Source: Neolewinella antarctica (lineage in GTDB: Bacteria; Bacteroidota; Bacteroidia; Chitinophagales; Saprospiraceae). Taken from it: 64,000 nucleotides of DNA. The notes under the pieces are model-generated. The model saw only the letters and a program-made list of their open reading frames with translations. It was not told the origin of the DNA and ran no database searches. The DNA is taken from assembly GCF_011927835.1 (NCBI RefSeq), contig NZ_JAATJH010000006.1, positions 65,583-129,582 on the forward strand. Direction: 5' to 3'. The position numbers and the translations under genes are program-made. Shown piece after piece: positions 9,180 through 16,647 of this stretch; position 1 is the stretch's first letter, and every line of letters starts with the position of its first letter.

Positions 9180-9683
9180 TCACCCCCCAATCCGCCGCCA
9201 CCCAAACCGAATGGCAAACAACAAACCAAAAAACACCAGTAGCAAGTAGTGGAACGGGATGGCCGTGAAACCAATGAGCCGGAACCGGTCGAGCCCGTAC
9301 AGAATTAACATCGTGGCCACGATCATCATCACCATCCCGCTCAGTCGCCCGAAGCCGGGTAGGGTATCGATCTTCACGCTCCGCTTGACGATGAAAAACG
9401 TGAGTAGCATGCTCGCGATGGGTAAGATCTGGAGCAGCAGGTTTGTGTTCAGGATAGTCTCCCGGTCAAAGAACCAGCGGTAAGCGGTGTACGCAACGGA
9501 AAGAATGGCGGGCACCGCCACCAGGTAAACCAGCGTGCTGAACAGGTAATTCCACGGCGGCAGGTGGCCTTCCTCCCGTTCCATCCAACTGGCCAGCAGG
9601 GCGGCGAACGGAATGAGGAGGAAGTAAAAAAGCACGTGCGCCGGGTAGCTGTTGGCGTAGTGTAAAAGATCGGCGAGCGTCAT
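9180..9683 (-). CDS. Multi-pass membrane protein of unknown function
   Basis: The 167-residue protein contains about five hydrophobic helices (for example VLFYFLLIPFAALLASW, FSTLVYLVAVPAILSVAYTAY, LLLQILPIASMLLTFFIV, MVMMIVATMLILYG and FHYLLLVFFGLLFAI). A charged KRSVKIDTLPGFGR loop lies between helices three and four. No family signature is evident. The start at 9683 (MTLADLLHYANSYP) leads directly into the first helix. Confidence 0.75.
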   Translation of the reverse strand: MTLADLLHYANSYPAHVLFYFLLIPFAALLASWMEREEGHLPPWNYLFSTLVYLVAVPAILSVAYTAYRWFFDRETILNTNLLLQILPIASMLLTFFIVKRSVKIDTLPGFGRLSGMVMMIVATMLILYGLDRFRLIGFTAIPFHYLLLVFFGLLFAIRFGWRRIGG

Positions 9684-9730
9684 GGCGGCGAAGATAGGGC
9701 TACGCGTTCATCCTTCTTCCTGCCACCCAT

Positions 9731-10222
9731 AGGTCGAGGGCCTCCGGCCCGAATACAACACGCGCCAATTCTTCCCGCCTAACGTTCGGACCAGAGGTCC
9801 TCGACCTAAGATGATTCAGTAGCATTTAACCTCCGGTCTAAGATTCCCGGCCCGAGCAAGCAGTACGGCGCAGCAATTCACCCGTCAAAAGTACAGGCCG
9901 AGGGCCTCCGGCCCGAATGCAACACGCGCCAATTCCTCCCGCCTAACGTTCGGACCAGAGGTCCTCGACCTAAGATGATTCGGTAGCATTTAACCTCCGG
10001 CAAAAGATACCCGGCCCGAATAAGAAGTACTGCGCTGTAAATCACCCGTCAAAAGCATAGGCCGAGGGCCTCCGGCCCGAATGCAACACGCGCCAATTCT
10101 CCCTGCCTAACGTTCTGACCAGAGGTCCTCGACCTTAGGTAATTCAGTAGCGTTTAACCTCCGACTAAAGATCCCCGGCCCGAGCAAGCAGTACGGCGCA
10201 GCAAATCACCCGTCAAAAGACA
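9731..10222. repeat. Three tandem 164-bp repeats, each with an internal hairpin (family C)
   Basis: Units at 9731-9894, 9895-10058 and 10059-10222 are each 164 bp and nearly identical. In every unit AGGTCGAGGGCCTCCGGCCC faces TTCGGACCAGAGGTCCTCGA, giving an imperfect stem of about 24 bp around a 30-nt loop. The second half of each unit (TTTAACCTCCGG... to TCACCCGTCAAAAG) is non-palindromic. Spacing is far larger than a CRISPR array and there are no unique spacers. The array ends just before the start of a lipoprotein gene. Confidence 0.9.
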
Positions 10223-10234
10223 GCTTAAAGCAGT

Positions 10235-10621
10235 TTGCTGCGTTTACCTCCCGACCTTATTTCCGTCAACAACAAAATTACCCAATTAAGCGACCGACCT
10301 TCGCGTCTTCGGTCAAATCTCCAAAACCAATTGTCCTTGTTACCCAGGCTAATCTTCTTTCTACTGCTCCTCACCACCTTTTCCGCCTGCAACACGGACG
10401 AAGAAAAAATAAACGTCCGCCTCACTATGGAGGAGCGCACCGGTCTCGACGCCCGCATCCTCGGTCATATGGACACCCTCCGCCCCGCCCTGGAAGCCTA
10501 CTGTGCCGACACCCAGGCTGACCGCGTTGCCATCGCCACCGACAGCATCATTCAACGACGACTGGAAGAAGAAGCCCGTATGCGCGCCCGCCTCCCGCAA
10601 AATCTGCGCGATGACCGCTAA
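10235..10621 (+). CDS. Small lipoprotein, first of a paralogous pair
   Basis: The frame encodes a lipobox (FFLLLLTTFSAC) followed by a helical, charged mature region of about 75 residues. The first ATG at 10235 would put roughly 35 residues before the hydrophobic core, which is unusual for a lipoprotein. The true start may be a TTG at 10331 or 10337 (LSLLPRLIFFLLLL). The mature part (RLTMEERTGLDARI... IIQRRLEEEARMRARL) parallels the next protein in order and spacing, so the two look like a tandem duplication. It overlaps the following gene by 11 bp, which implies translational coupling. Function unknown. Confidence 0.6.
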   Translation: MLRLPPDLISVNNKITQLSDRPSRLRSNLQNQLSLLPRLIFFLLLLTTFSACNTDEEKINVRLTMEERTGLDARILGHMDTLRPALEAYCADTQADRVAIATDSIIQRRLEEEARMRARLPQNLRDDR

Positions 10622-11024
10622 GCGACTTCTCGTGCTGCTGTTGCTGTCGCTCGCCGTCTGGGGCTGTAAGGACCGCAACCCCGACAGCACCGCCGAAATT
10701 CAGCTCCGGTTCGACGAGCGCATCGCCCGCCTCACCGAGCGCATCACCGGTGATTGCCAAAAAGACGTCCTCGAACTCGCCAACGCCCGCGCCGACAGCC
10801 TCCTCATTCAACGCGCCCGCCGGATGCGCAGAATCGAGGGGCGACCGCCGCGGCCGAACCGCCCGGGCGCGCCACCGGTCAGAGAATTGTCGGCACCCCT
10901 TCCCCTGCGCCCGCTGTTCCCCTTCGAAATTCGGTTCGATACGCTACTGCGCGACTCGCTTTATTTAGATTCTTTGCGTTTGGATAGTACGGATCGTATG
11001 CTGCTGCGGCCGGAGATCGGGTAG
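10611..11024 (+). CDS. Small lipoprotein, second of a paralogous pair
   Basis: The start ATG at 10611 lies inside the end of the preceding gene (ATGACCGCTAA overlap). The signal MTAKRLLVLLLLSLAVWGC ends in a lipobox Cys19. The mature chain repeats the pattern of its neighbour (IQLRFDERIARLTERITGDC ... LLIQRARRMRRIEGRPPRP) and then adds a Pro/Arg-rich tail and a short LRDSLYLDSLRLDSTDR motif. The frame is open further upstream to 10503, but that part is the neighbour's coding sequence in another frame. The helical charged make-up suggests a periplasmic scaffold or binding protein; no family is recognised. Confidence 0.65.
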   Translation: MTAKRLLVLLLLSLAVWGCKDRNPDSTAEIQLRFDERIARLTERITGDCQKDVLELANARADSLLIQRARRMRRIEGRPPRPNRPGAPPVRELSAPLPLRPLFPFEIRFDTLLRDSLYLDSLRLDSTDRMLLRPEIG

Positions 11025-11069
11025 GCCGCCAGCCGGCTAGTCCGGTAGGGGTAGGGGTGCTGCTTTTTA

Positions 11070-11090
11070 GCCGCGGCCGCAGGTGCCGGG
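11070..11090. repeat. Family D short GC-rich repeat, single copy
   Basis: GCCGCGGCCGCAGGTGCCGG matches the family D consensus with two changes. It lies 45 bp after the lipoprotein pair. Confidence 0.55.
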
Positions 11091-11176
11091 GGAATTAGGA
11101 GAAAAGCAAGGAAGGTGGGGCGGAAGCAGCAACCTTTTCCGTGCCTTCGACTACCAAACTTACCCCAACGCGCACG

Positions 11177-11209
11177 AAAAAGCCCCGCACGAATTTAATC
11201 GTACGGGGC
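11177..11209 (-). terminator. Rho-independent terminator
   Basis: On the minus strand the stem GCCCCGTACGA/TCGTGCGGGGC, with a short TTAAAT loop, is followed by five T. It lies about 40 bp past the stop of the small secreted-protein gene. Confidence 0.85.
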
Positions 11210-11245
11210 CCGACTCACTGGGTTAGCTAGGTGATTCGCGCTAAC

Positions 11246-11587
11246 TTAGGCACGCGCACCACGACCGGTACGGTCACCGAAACGGTCGTTGAAACGCTCA
11301 CGCAGCTTTCTCAGGTACTCCTCCCAATCGAAGCCACCGTCGTCATCATCGGCGGTATCATCGCCACTGGTCGAGCTGCAGGAGACGGAGATGCTGGACG
11401 AAGCGCAATCGTAAGTGTCGATTACCTCACCGTCAGCCGTAACGGTAACGACACCGTTACTGATCGAAGCACTTACGCCGGAATCCTCGTAAGTCCGGAC
11501 GCCACAGTCGGTGGTTACCGTACAGGCTGCGTTAGCAGCGGTCGCAAGGCTCACGAGGAGCGCTGCGGTTAAAAAGAATGATTTCAT
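11246..11587 (-). CDS. Small secreted protein of unknown function
   Basis: From the ATG at 11587 the product is 113 residues: a Sec signal (MKSFFLTAALLVSLATAANA) and a mature chain of about 93 residues. The first half has four Cys (ACTVTTDCGV, DTYDCASSS, SVSCSS) in a beta-rich context. The second half begins with an acidic run (DDTADDDDGGFDWEEYL) and ends strongly basic (RKLRERFNDRFGDRTGRGAR), a charge-segregated tail. An upstream in-frame ATG at 11626 would only lengthen the n-region. The strong terminator and AT-rich leader suggest a well-expressed single-gene unit. No family is recognised. Confidence 0.7.
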   Translation of the reverse strand: MKSFFLTAALLVSLATAANAACTVTTDCGVRTYEDSGVSASISNGVVTVTADGEVIDTYDCASSSISVSCSSTSGDDTADDDDGGFDWEEYLRKLRERFNDRFGDRTGRGARA

Positions 11588-12563
11588 AAAAAAGGAATTT
11601 AAAAGTGAGGATACTATGAAGTGCATTGGTTTAGTCTTCAGAAACTAATATCCTCGGGTGGTTAAGAATAGCCGACGAACGATCTTGTCCTGACAACAGT
11701 TGTTCACCACAATCAGTACATGTGTAATAGTCCGTTGAGCGACTCCGGGCTGTTAAAGGAATTTTTTTAAGAAAATTATTATGTAGGCAAAATGTCCAAA
11801 TACCGGAATATATGTTCCTATATTGTTATTTTATACAAAAATTTATGCTGCATATTTTGTATTTGGCCAAATAATTATTTGCGCACCGCCCGAAGGGGGT
11901 GGGGCATTCGGAACAATGTTCCGCCGCTTCATTTTTCGCTACTGCGCTTCAAGTTTGGCCACTTTGCTCAATCGCTGCCCGCTTCCTGTCGTCACGGCCA
12001 CTTACGGTTTGTTTCTTGATAAAATGCCTAAAAATTAAATCTTACGGATGCGGGTTCGGGACGAAATAATACAATCATTAATCTTTCTCCCACGCCTGCG
12101 TTAATACCCGCTGTTGCACGTGGCACCCCTCGGATTGGGCGACTAGCCACCAACTTTTCCGTGATCAGTTTTGCGGTAATTTGCTGAAGGAGCGAACGCT
12201 TGGCGCCGTCTTGTCGGGCGCCCGAAGAGGAGGAGCACGGCGTGGGCCGCTAAAAGGAGTTTAACGAGTGTATATAATAGGTCTTGGGATGCTAGATTGA
12301 ACAACCGTAGAGAACGGTTCGAAAATCCATAATGCTTAGCGGATCATAAACTCATCGTTTGTATTGGGTTGGGTTGGTCATCCAGATTCTCTGCTTTGGG
12401 GAGCAAACTTTTTGGTATCTGCATCCGCGCGCCATGCCTAGTTAGCGTGGCTACTGCTCTGTTTAAATGTTAACGTATTAGTATAACTAAGATAAACTCG
12501 TTATCTTCCAACCCCTATTAAACTTTTACACCTTATTCACGACACCTAAACCTTAATACACCT
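11588..12563. other. Long AT-rich intergenic region
   Basis: This stretch of nearly 1 kb contains a markedly AT-rich segment at about 11760-11880, unlike the GC-rich surroundings, and a small palindrome GGAACAATGTTCC near 11910. Frames across 11792-12038 lack any recognisable protein feature. It must hold the promoter of the lipoprotein/barrel pair that starts at 12564. I see no RNA gene, but the base-composition drop makes an old insertion possible. Confidence 0.45.
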
Positions 12564-14360
12564 ATGCGTAGTCTGCTACTCTACCCAGCTTTATTCGCCC
12601 TAGTCATCCTGAGTGCCTGCCGCGAAGACGGCGTCACCACGAACACCATCACGGGAGACCTCCCGACCCCCGCCATCACGACAACAACCCTTTCCGTAGT
12701 CACGGCGGAGCGGCCGGGCAACAACCTCACCGACGCTTCCATCTCCGGCCTCAGCACCGCGGCAAAGGTGAACCCCGACGGCTCCATTACCATCCAGGCC
12801 AATCAGTTGGACCCCAACGGCACGGCGGTGACCGTGACTAAACCCGGCTTCTGGCCCGAGAATCGCCGGCTGCTGCCCGCGGGCGAAGGCGAACTGCGGG
12901 AAACCTTCGTCATGGAGCCCAAAGTAAAGGCCGGCGAAATCAACCCCTCCACCGGCGGAACGATAGAATTAGGCGATAACTTCTCCGTCAAGCTACCGCC
13001 TAACACCATCGTGACCACCGAAGACGGCACCCCCTTCACCGGCGCGGTAGAAGTGTTCGTGAACCACGACGCACCCGAAGACGCCGACGAAATGCTCAAC
13101 AGCGCCACTAACTTCTTGGCCCGGACGGCCTCCGGAGAAATGGCCGCACTGGAAAGCTACGGCATGATGGACATCGCCCTCCAGGCGGCGGACGGTACCC
13201 CCCTTAAGCTCGACGGCAGCACCCCCGCCGAAGTACGCATGCCCATCAAGGCCGCGACCCAGGCCAACGCTCCGGACGAAGTGCCTTTCTGGGTGCTCAG
13301 CCCCGAAGGTTTCTGGCTTCCCGACGGTGTCGCCCGTTTGGCGCCCGGCTGTTACGTAGTCTACATTACTACTAGTTCCACCTGTAACATCGACGTACCG
13401 CACCCCGTCACCCGTATCTGTGGCCGCTTCGTCGACCCCAACGGGCTTCCCCTGACGCACACCCCCTTCTTGGTGAACCTGGAGGGTGGCATGAGCGTCT
13501 CGGCCGCCCGGGTCGATTGCGAAGGCTATTTCTGCGTGGACGTGGCGGCTAACGTCCCACTCGTTTTTAACGTAACCGACCCCTGCACCGACGAAATTTT
13601 TGTGTTCGCCCTTGATCCGGTGGACCCGAATACCTCCCGCGATATCGGCGAGATTACGGTTGACCTGACGAACCCGGTCTTCGTCGCTACCGTACGTGAC
13701 TGTAGCGGATCGGCGTTACCGGATATGGACAAAACTGAAATCTGGGTTGGCGGCAACGGTGGTAACGACGGAGAATACTTCGCCCCCACCGGCGACGGCA
13801 CCACGGTGATCAACCTGATCGACTGTAGTGGCGACGACCTGTTCGTACAGGCCTTCACCAATGACTACAAGGCATCCTCCCGCGTCGTAAAGCGCTCCGC
13901 TGCCGAAGACACACCGACCGAATTCATTCTCTGTGGAGAATTGAGCGCCAATGAATACATCGACGTAACGATTGGTGGCGTCAAGGTGCCGATCACGGAA
14001 TTAGTACCGATCTACTGGCCGGATAACGGCTCGTTCGACTGGCTCGTCCGCGCCGCTGGTGAGTTCGAAGGAGAAGAATACAGTCTCTTCCTGCAGTTTG
14101 CCGAACCTCACGAAGGAACTTTCTCCAACGAAGAAGCCTCCGCCGCCATCTACCGTCTCCTCCCCGGGCAGGCGTACGGTGAAGGACGCGTGTACGTCAA
14201 CCCCAAGCAGAATTTGGGTCTTCAGGGCATCACCCTTTCCGACGACGGCATGACGTTCGAAGGCGCGTTCGACGCGAAGATGAACTTACAGAGCGACGTC
14301 GATAACTCGGTCGAGAAGGTAGGCGTAGCCGTTCAAGTAAGCTTCCGTCTGGAGCTATGA
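12564..14360 (+). CDS. Large multidomain lipoprotein
   Basis: The 598-residue product has a lipoprotein signal (MRSLLLYPALFALVILSAC, Cys19). Residues 40-110 look like a small beta-sandwich of the carboxypeptidase-regulatory/CNA-B type (ASISGLSTAAKVNPDGSITI). Residues 125-210 (NPSTGGTIELGDNFSVKLPP, then GTPFTGAVEVFVNHDAPE) resemble the ZU5-like segment seen in other Bacteroidota lipoproteins. Further Cys-containing beta-rich repeats follow (ICGRFVDPNGLPL, ATVRDCSGSALPD). The stop overlaps the start of the next gene by ATGA, so the two are probably made together. A surface-exposed binding or adhesion role is inferred only. Confidence 0.7.
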   Translation: MRSLLLYPALFALVILSACREDGVTTNTITGDLPTPAITTTTLSVVTAERPGNNLTDASISGLSTAAKVNPDGSITIQANQLDPNGTAVTVTKPGFWPENRRLLPAGEGELRETFVMEPKVKAGEINPSTGGTIELGDNFSVKLPPNTIVTTEDGTPFTGAVEVFVNHDAPEDADEMLNSATNFLARTASGEMAALESYGMMDIALQAADGTPLKLDGSTPAEVRMPIKAATQANAPDEVPFWVLSPEGFWLPDGVARLAPGCYVVYITTSSTCNIDVPHPVTRICGRFVDPNGLPLTHTPFLVNLEGGMSVSAARVDCEGYFCVDVAANVPLVFNVTDPCTDEIFVFALDPVDPNTSRDIGEITVDLTNPVFVATVRDCSGSALPDMDKTEIWVGGNGGNDGEYFAPTGDGTTVINLIDCSGDDLFVQAFTNDYKASSRVVKRSAAEDTPTEFILCGELSANEYIDVTIGGVKVPITELVPIYWPDNGSFDWLVRAAGEFEGEEYSLFLQFAEPHEGTFSNEEASAAIYRLLPGQAYGEGRVYVNPKQNLGLQGITLSDDGMTFEGAFDAKMNLQSDVDNSVEKVGVAVQVSFRLEL

Positions 14361-16462
14361 TTCCGGTAGGGAGCACAGCCGCTCTACTCACCACGGTAAG
14401 TGGCAAGATGATTTCGACGGACAAGTCCAGTTGGCGGAAGACGACATACATCCCGGTGTCGTTGCGACCACTACTAACGTTTGCGTTAGTAGTGGTCGCG
14501 TCGTTGGGCTTGTCCGCCAATACCGTTGAATACGCCTCTACTAACTCAGACATTGAGCACGCGGCTCGTGTATTCCAAGATACCGTCCCGCCAGTACCCC
14601 GGCCCAAACTTCCCAAAGCACCGATCCGCACCACCGCCACCGAAGCGCAGCGAAATCGCGCCGGCGTCCTCATCGAGCACACGCGGTTGGGAATACCCGC
14701 ACCGGAGCCTGGCGACGTTCAGCGCCGAATTGATGAACAAACACGGAAAGCCGACGAACGGAAGGCAGCGGAACAAGCTGCCCTCGCCGACCGTCTGGAG
14801 CGCCGCCGCCAACGCCTGGAAAAATTGCGGGGCGAGGCGTACGATGACACCAACTTTGACAAACGAAAGCTAGCTCGCCGATCGCGCGACGCCCGTAAAC
14901 GTGAAAAAGCACTCGCCAAACGTGAAGCCGAGCGCGTGGTGCGCGAAGCGGAGCGGGCCGAGCTAATGGCTAAACGGGAAGCGGAACGCCTGGTGCGCGA
15001 AGCAGAAAACGCCGAATTACTCGTGCGGCAGGCTAAAGAAAGGGCCGAAAAAATGGAACGGCAACGCATCGAAGCCGAGCGTGCCGTCGTCGCCGCGGCG
15101 GAGCGCGCCGAGAGAGAACGACGGGAAGCCACCCGCCGCGCCGAACGCACCCCGCCGCCCGTAGCAGCCGCCCCCCGTCCAGTCGCCACCCCAAAACTCA
15201 CGCCGCTGGATAAGGCGCGCCTAAAACAGCTACGCACCGAAGCGTTCGCTATGCAAAGAATAGAAGCTGCCCGGCGGAAAAAAGCCGCCCGGGCGGCCCG
15301 GTTTGCTTACCGGGCGGCCAAAGGAGAACGTCAGGCGGCCCGCAGGCAAGCCGCCCGGGATGCAGCCGCGGCCCGTATGGTCCAACGCCGCATGCGCAAG
15401 GAAGCACTCGCACAACGTCGTGCTGGAAAGGCCGAAAAACGTAGACAACGTCTGGCTATCCGCGCGCAGCAAAAAGCGGACCGTGCCCAACGCGGCGCCG
15501 CAAGGGCACTCGCGAAAGCGGAAAGGCGCGCGGCAAACAGGTTGCGTAAGGCGGCCCGAATGGCCGCCCGCAACAACCGCAACGCCGACCGCCTGGCCGC
15601 ACGGGCCGCCCGCAAGGCCGACCGTGATCTGCGTCGCGCCGGTAGGTTAGCAGCCCGTGCGGCCCGCCGCGCCGACCGGATGGCCAGGAGAGCAATTCGC
15701 CGCGCCGATCGCTACGCTCGCCGCGCGATCCGCAGAGCCGCCCGCATGGCTCGCCGCGAGGCCCGTCGTTTGCGCCGCGCTAAGAACCCACCTTACTGGA
15801 CGGCCGAGCCCGCCATCGCCATCGGTTTGCCCGCCCGTTCCGGTGGGTCCAGCGACGAGAAATCATTGGAAGCCATCACCATCCAGGCCCTCGCGGGCTA
15901 CCACTGGGCCGCCAAGGGGCTCAGCGTGCGAGCCGGCCTGGCCGCCAGCGTGATTAACTCAAAGGTGTCGGACAAGTCCACACAGACCGAAACCATTACC
16001 CGAACGGGGGTCGTTCAGATTATTCAGAATCCGGATGGCTCGCGCACGGAGATCATGGGGCCGATCCAGGTACCGCAGACGACCACCACGGAGGTGCGCT
16101 ACTATAACCGGCTGAACAGCATCGACTTCCCCCTGCTGGTGGGCTACCGAATCAAGGGTAACCGGTACGGGCTGCTGGTGGAAGGCGGCCCGAGCTTTAA
16201 TTTGTCGAGCGGTGGGGAGGCCCACGTTCGGGAAGGAGAAGGATTTCGGTCGGTGAGCGGTGGGCACTTCCTCGGCCGTCGGCCCGGTATCGGTTTCCTG
16301 ATGATGGCGACGGGCGAGTACAAACTGAGCGAGCAGAGCGCAATTACCGCCGGCTTGCGGTTGCAGTCGTTCGGGGGGGCGTTTGAAGATCCGGAAATTA
16401 GCAGTAACGGAACGCGGGTGAGTACGCTGAGTTTGGTGGTGGGGTACCGGGTGCGGTTCTGA
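14357..16462 (+). CDS. Outer-membrane beta-barrel protein with a long Arg/Ala-rich helical segment
   Basis: The 701-residue protein has one hydrophobic segment near the N-terminus (residues 38-53, LRPLLTFALVVVASL), either a signal peptide or an anchor. Residues about 160-280 are Glu/Arg/Ala-rich and predicted helical. Residues about 300-476 are extremely basic, made almost only of Ala, Arg and Lys (RRADRMARRAIRRADRYARR). The last 215 residues are a PorT-like barrel (YWTAEPAIAIGLP ... LSLVVGYRVRF) ending in Phe, as is usual for BAM substrates. ATG overlaps the previous stop (ATGA); a second ATG at 14408 is also possible. The helical part would be long enough to span the periplasm. Function unknown. 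Confidence 0.75.
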   Translation: MIPVGSTAALLTTVSGKMISTDKSSWRKTTYIPVSLRPLLTFALVVVASLGLSANTVEYASTNSDIEHAARVFQDTVPPVPRPKLPKAPIRTTATEAQRNRAGVLIEHTRLGIPAPEPGDVQRRIDEQTRKADERKAAEQAALADRLERRRQRLEKLRGEAYDDTNFDKRKLARRSRDARKREKALAKREAERVVREAERAELMAKREAERLVREAENAELLVRQAKERAEKMERQRIEAERAVVAAAERAERERREATRRAERTPPPVAAAPRPVATPKLTPLDKARLKQLRTEAFAMQRIEAARRKKAARAARFAYRAAKGERQAARRQAARDAAAARMVQRRMRKEALAQRRAGKAEKRRQRLAIRAQQKADRAQRGAARALAKAERRAANRLRKAARMAARNNRNADRLAARAARKADRDLRRAGRLAARAARRADRMARRAIRRADRYARRAIRRAARMARREARRLRRAKNPPYWTAEPAIAIGLPARSGGSSDEKSLEAITIQALAGYHWAAKGLSVRAGLAASVINSKVSDKSTQTETITRTGVVQIIQNPDGSRTEIMGPIQVPQTTTTEVRYYNRLNSIDFPLLVGYRIKGNRYGLLVEGGPSFNLSSGGEAHVREGEGFRSVSGGHFLGRRPGIGFLMMATGEYKLSEQSAITAGLRLQSFGGAFEDPEISSNGTRVSTLSLVVGYRVRF
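14464..14499. other. Perfect 16-bp hairpin inside a coding region
   Basis: GCGACCACTACTAACG, a four-base TTTG loop and the exact complement CGTTAGTAGTGGTCGC lie in the segment encoding the N-terminal hydrophobic helix of the barrel protein. Outer flanks also pair partly (TTGGCGGA near 14433 with TCCGCCAA near 14514). Such a stable hairpin 107 nt after the start codon could slow translation or mark an inserted palindrome. Confidence 0.6.
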
Positions 16463-16515
16463 CGAAAGCCGGTTTCCGTGGTATTTACGCTTATCCGGTA
16501 AACTACCTGGCACCC

Positions 16516-16535
16516 GCCCCGATAGCTATCGGGGC
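16516..16535. repeat. CCGATAGCTATCGG palindrome, second copy
   Basis: GCCCCGATAGCTATCGGGGC is a perfect 20-bp palindrome, 55 bp after the barrel gene. It shares its core with 8406-8444 and is preceded by CTGGCACCCGC, the start of a family D repeat. It may act as a terminator stem but lacks a T run. Confidence 0.65.
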
Positions 16536-16647
16536 GCCCATCAGCTCAAGGTTATTTCACCGATAAATCTAAGATCGGTAGTAAGTGAGAGAAAAGCCCG
16601 AGTGCATTCCTTGGTTTAGTGGCCGTCTTAAGCCTATCCTTACTGCT

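Noticed and set aside
9731-10222. Possible CRISPR array
   Set aside because: Units are 164 bp, wholly repeated, with no unique spacers of equal length and no cas genes.
11792-12038. Small frames in the AT-rich spacer
   Set aside because: Two overlapping frames compete, neither shows a domain or a start signal, and composition looks non-coding.
12300-12345. GGTTCGAAAATCC resembling a tRNA T-arm
   Set aside because: No matching acceptor, D-arm or anticodon stem could be placed around it; no tRNA was found in the window.
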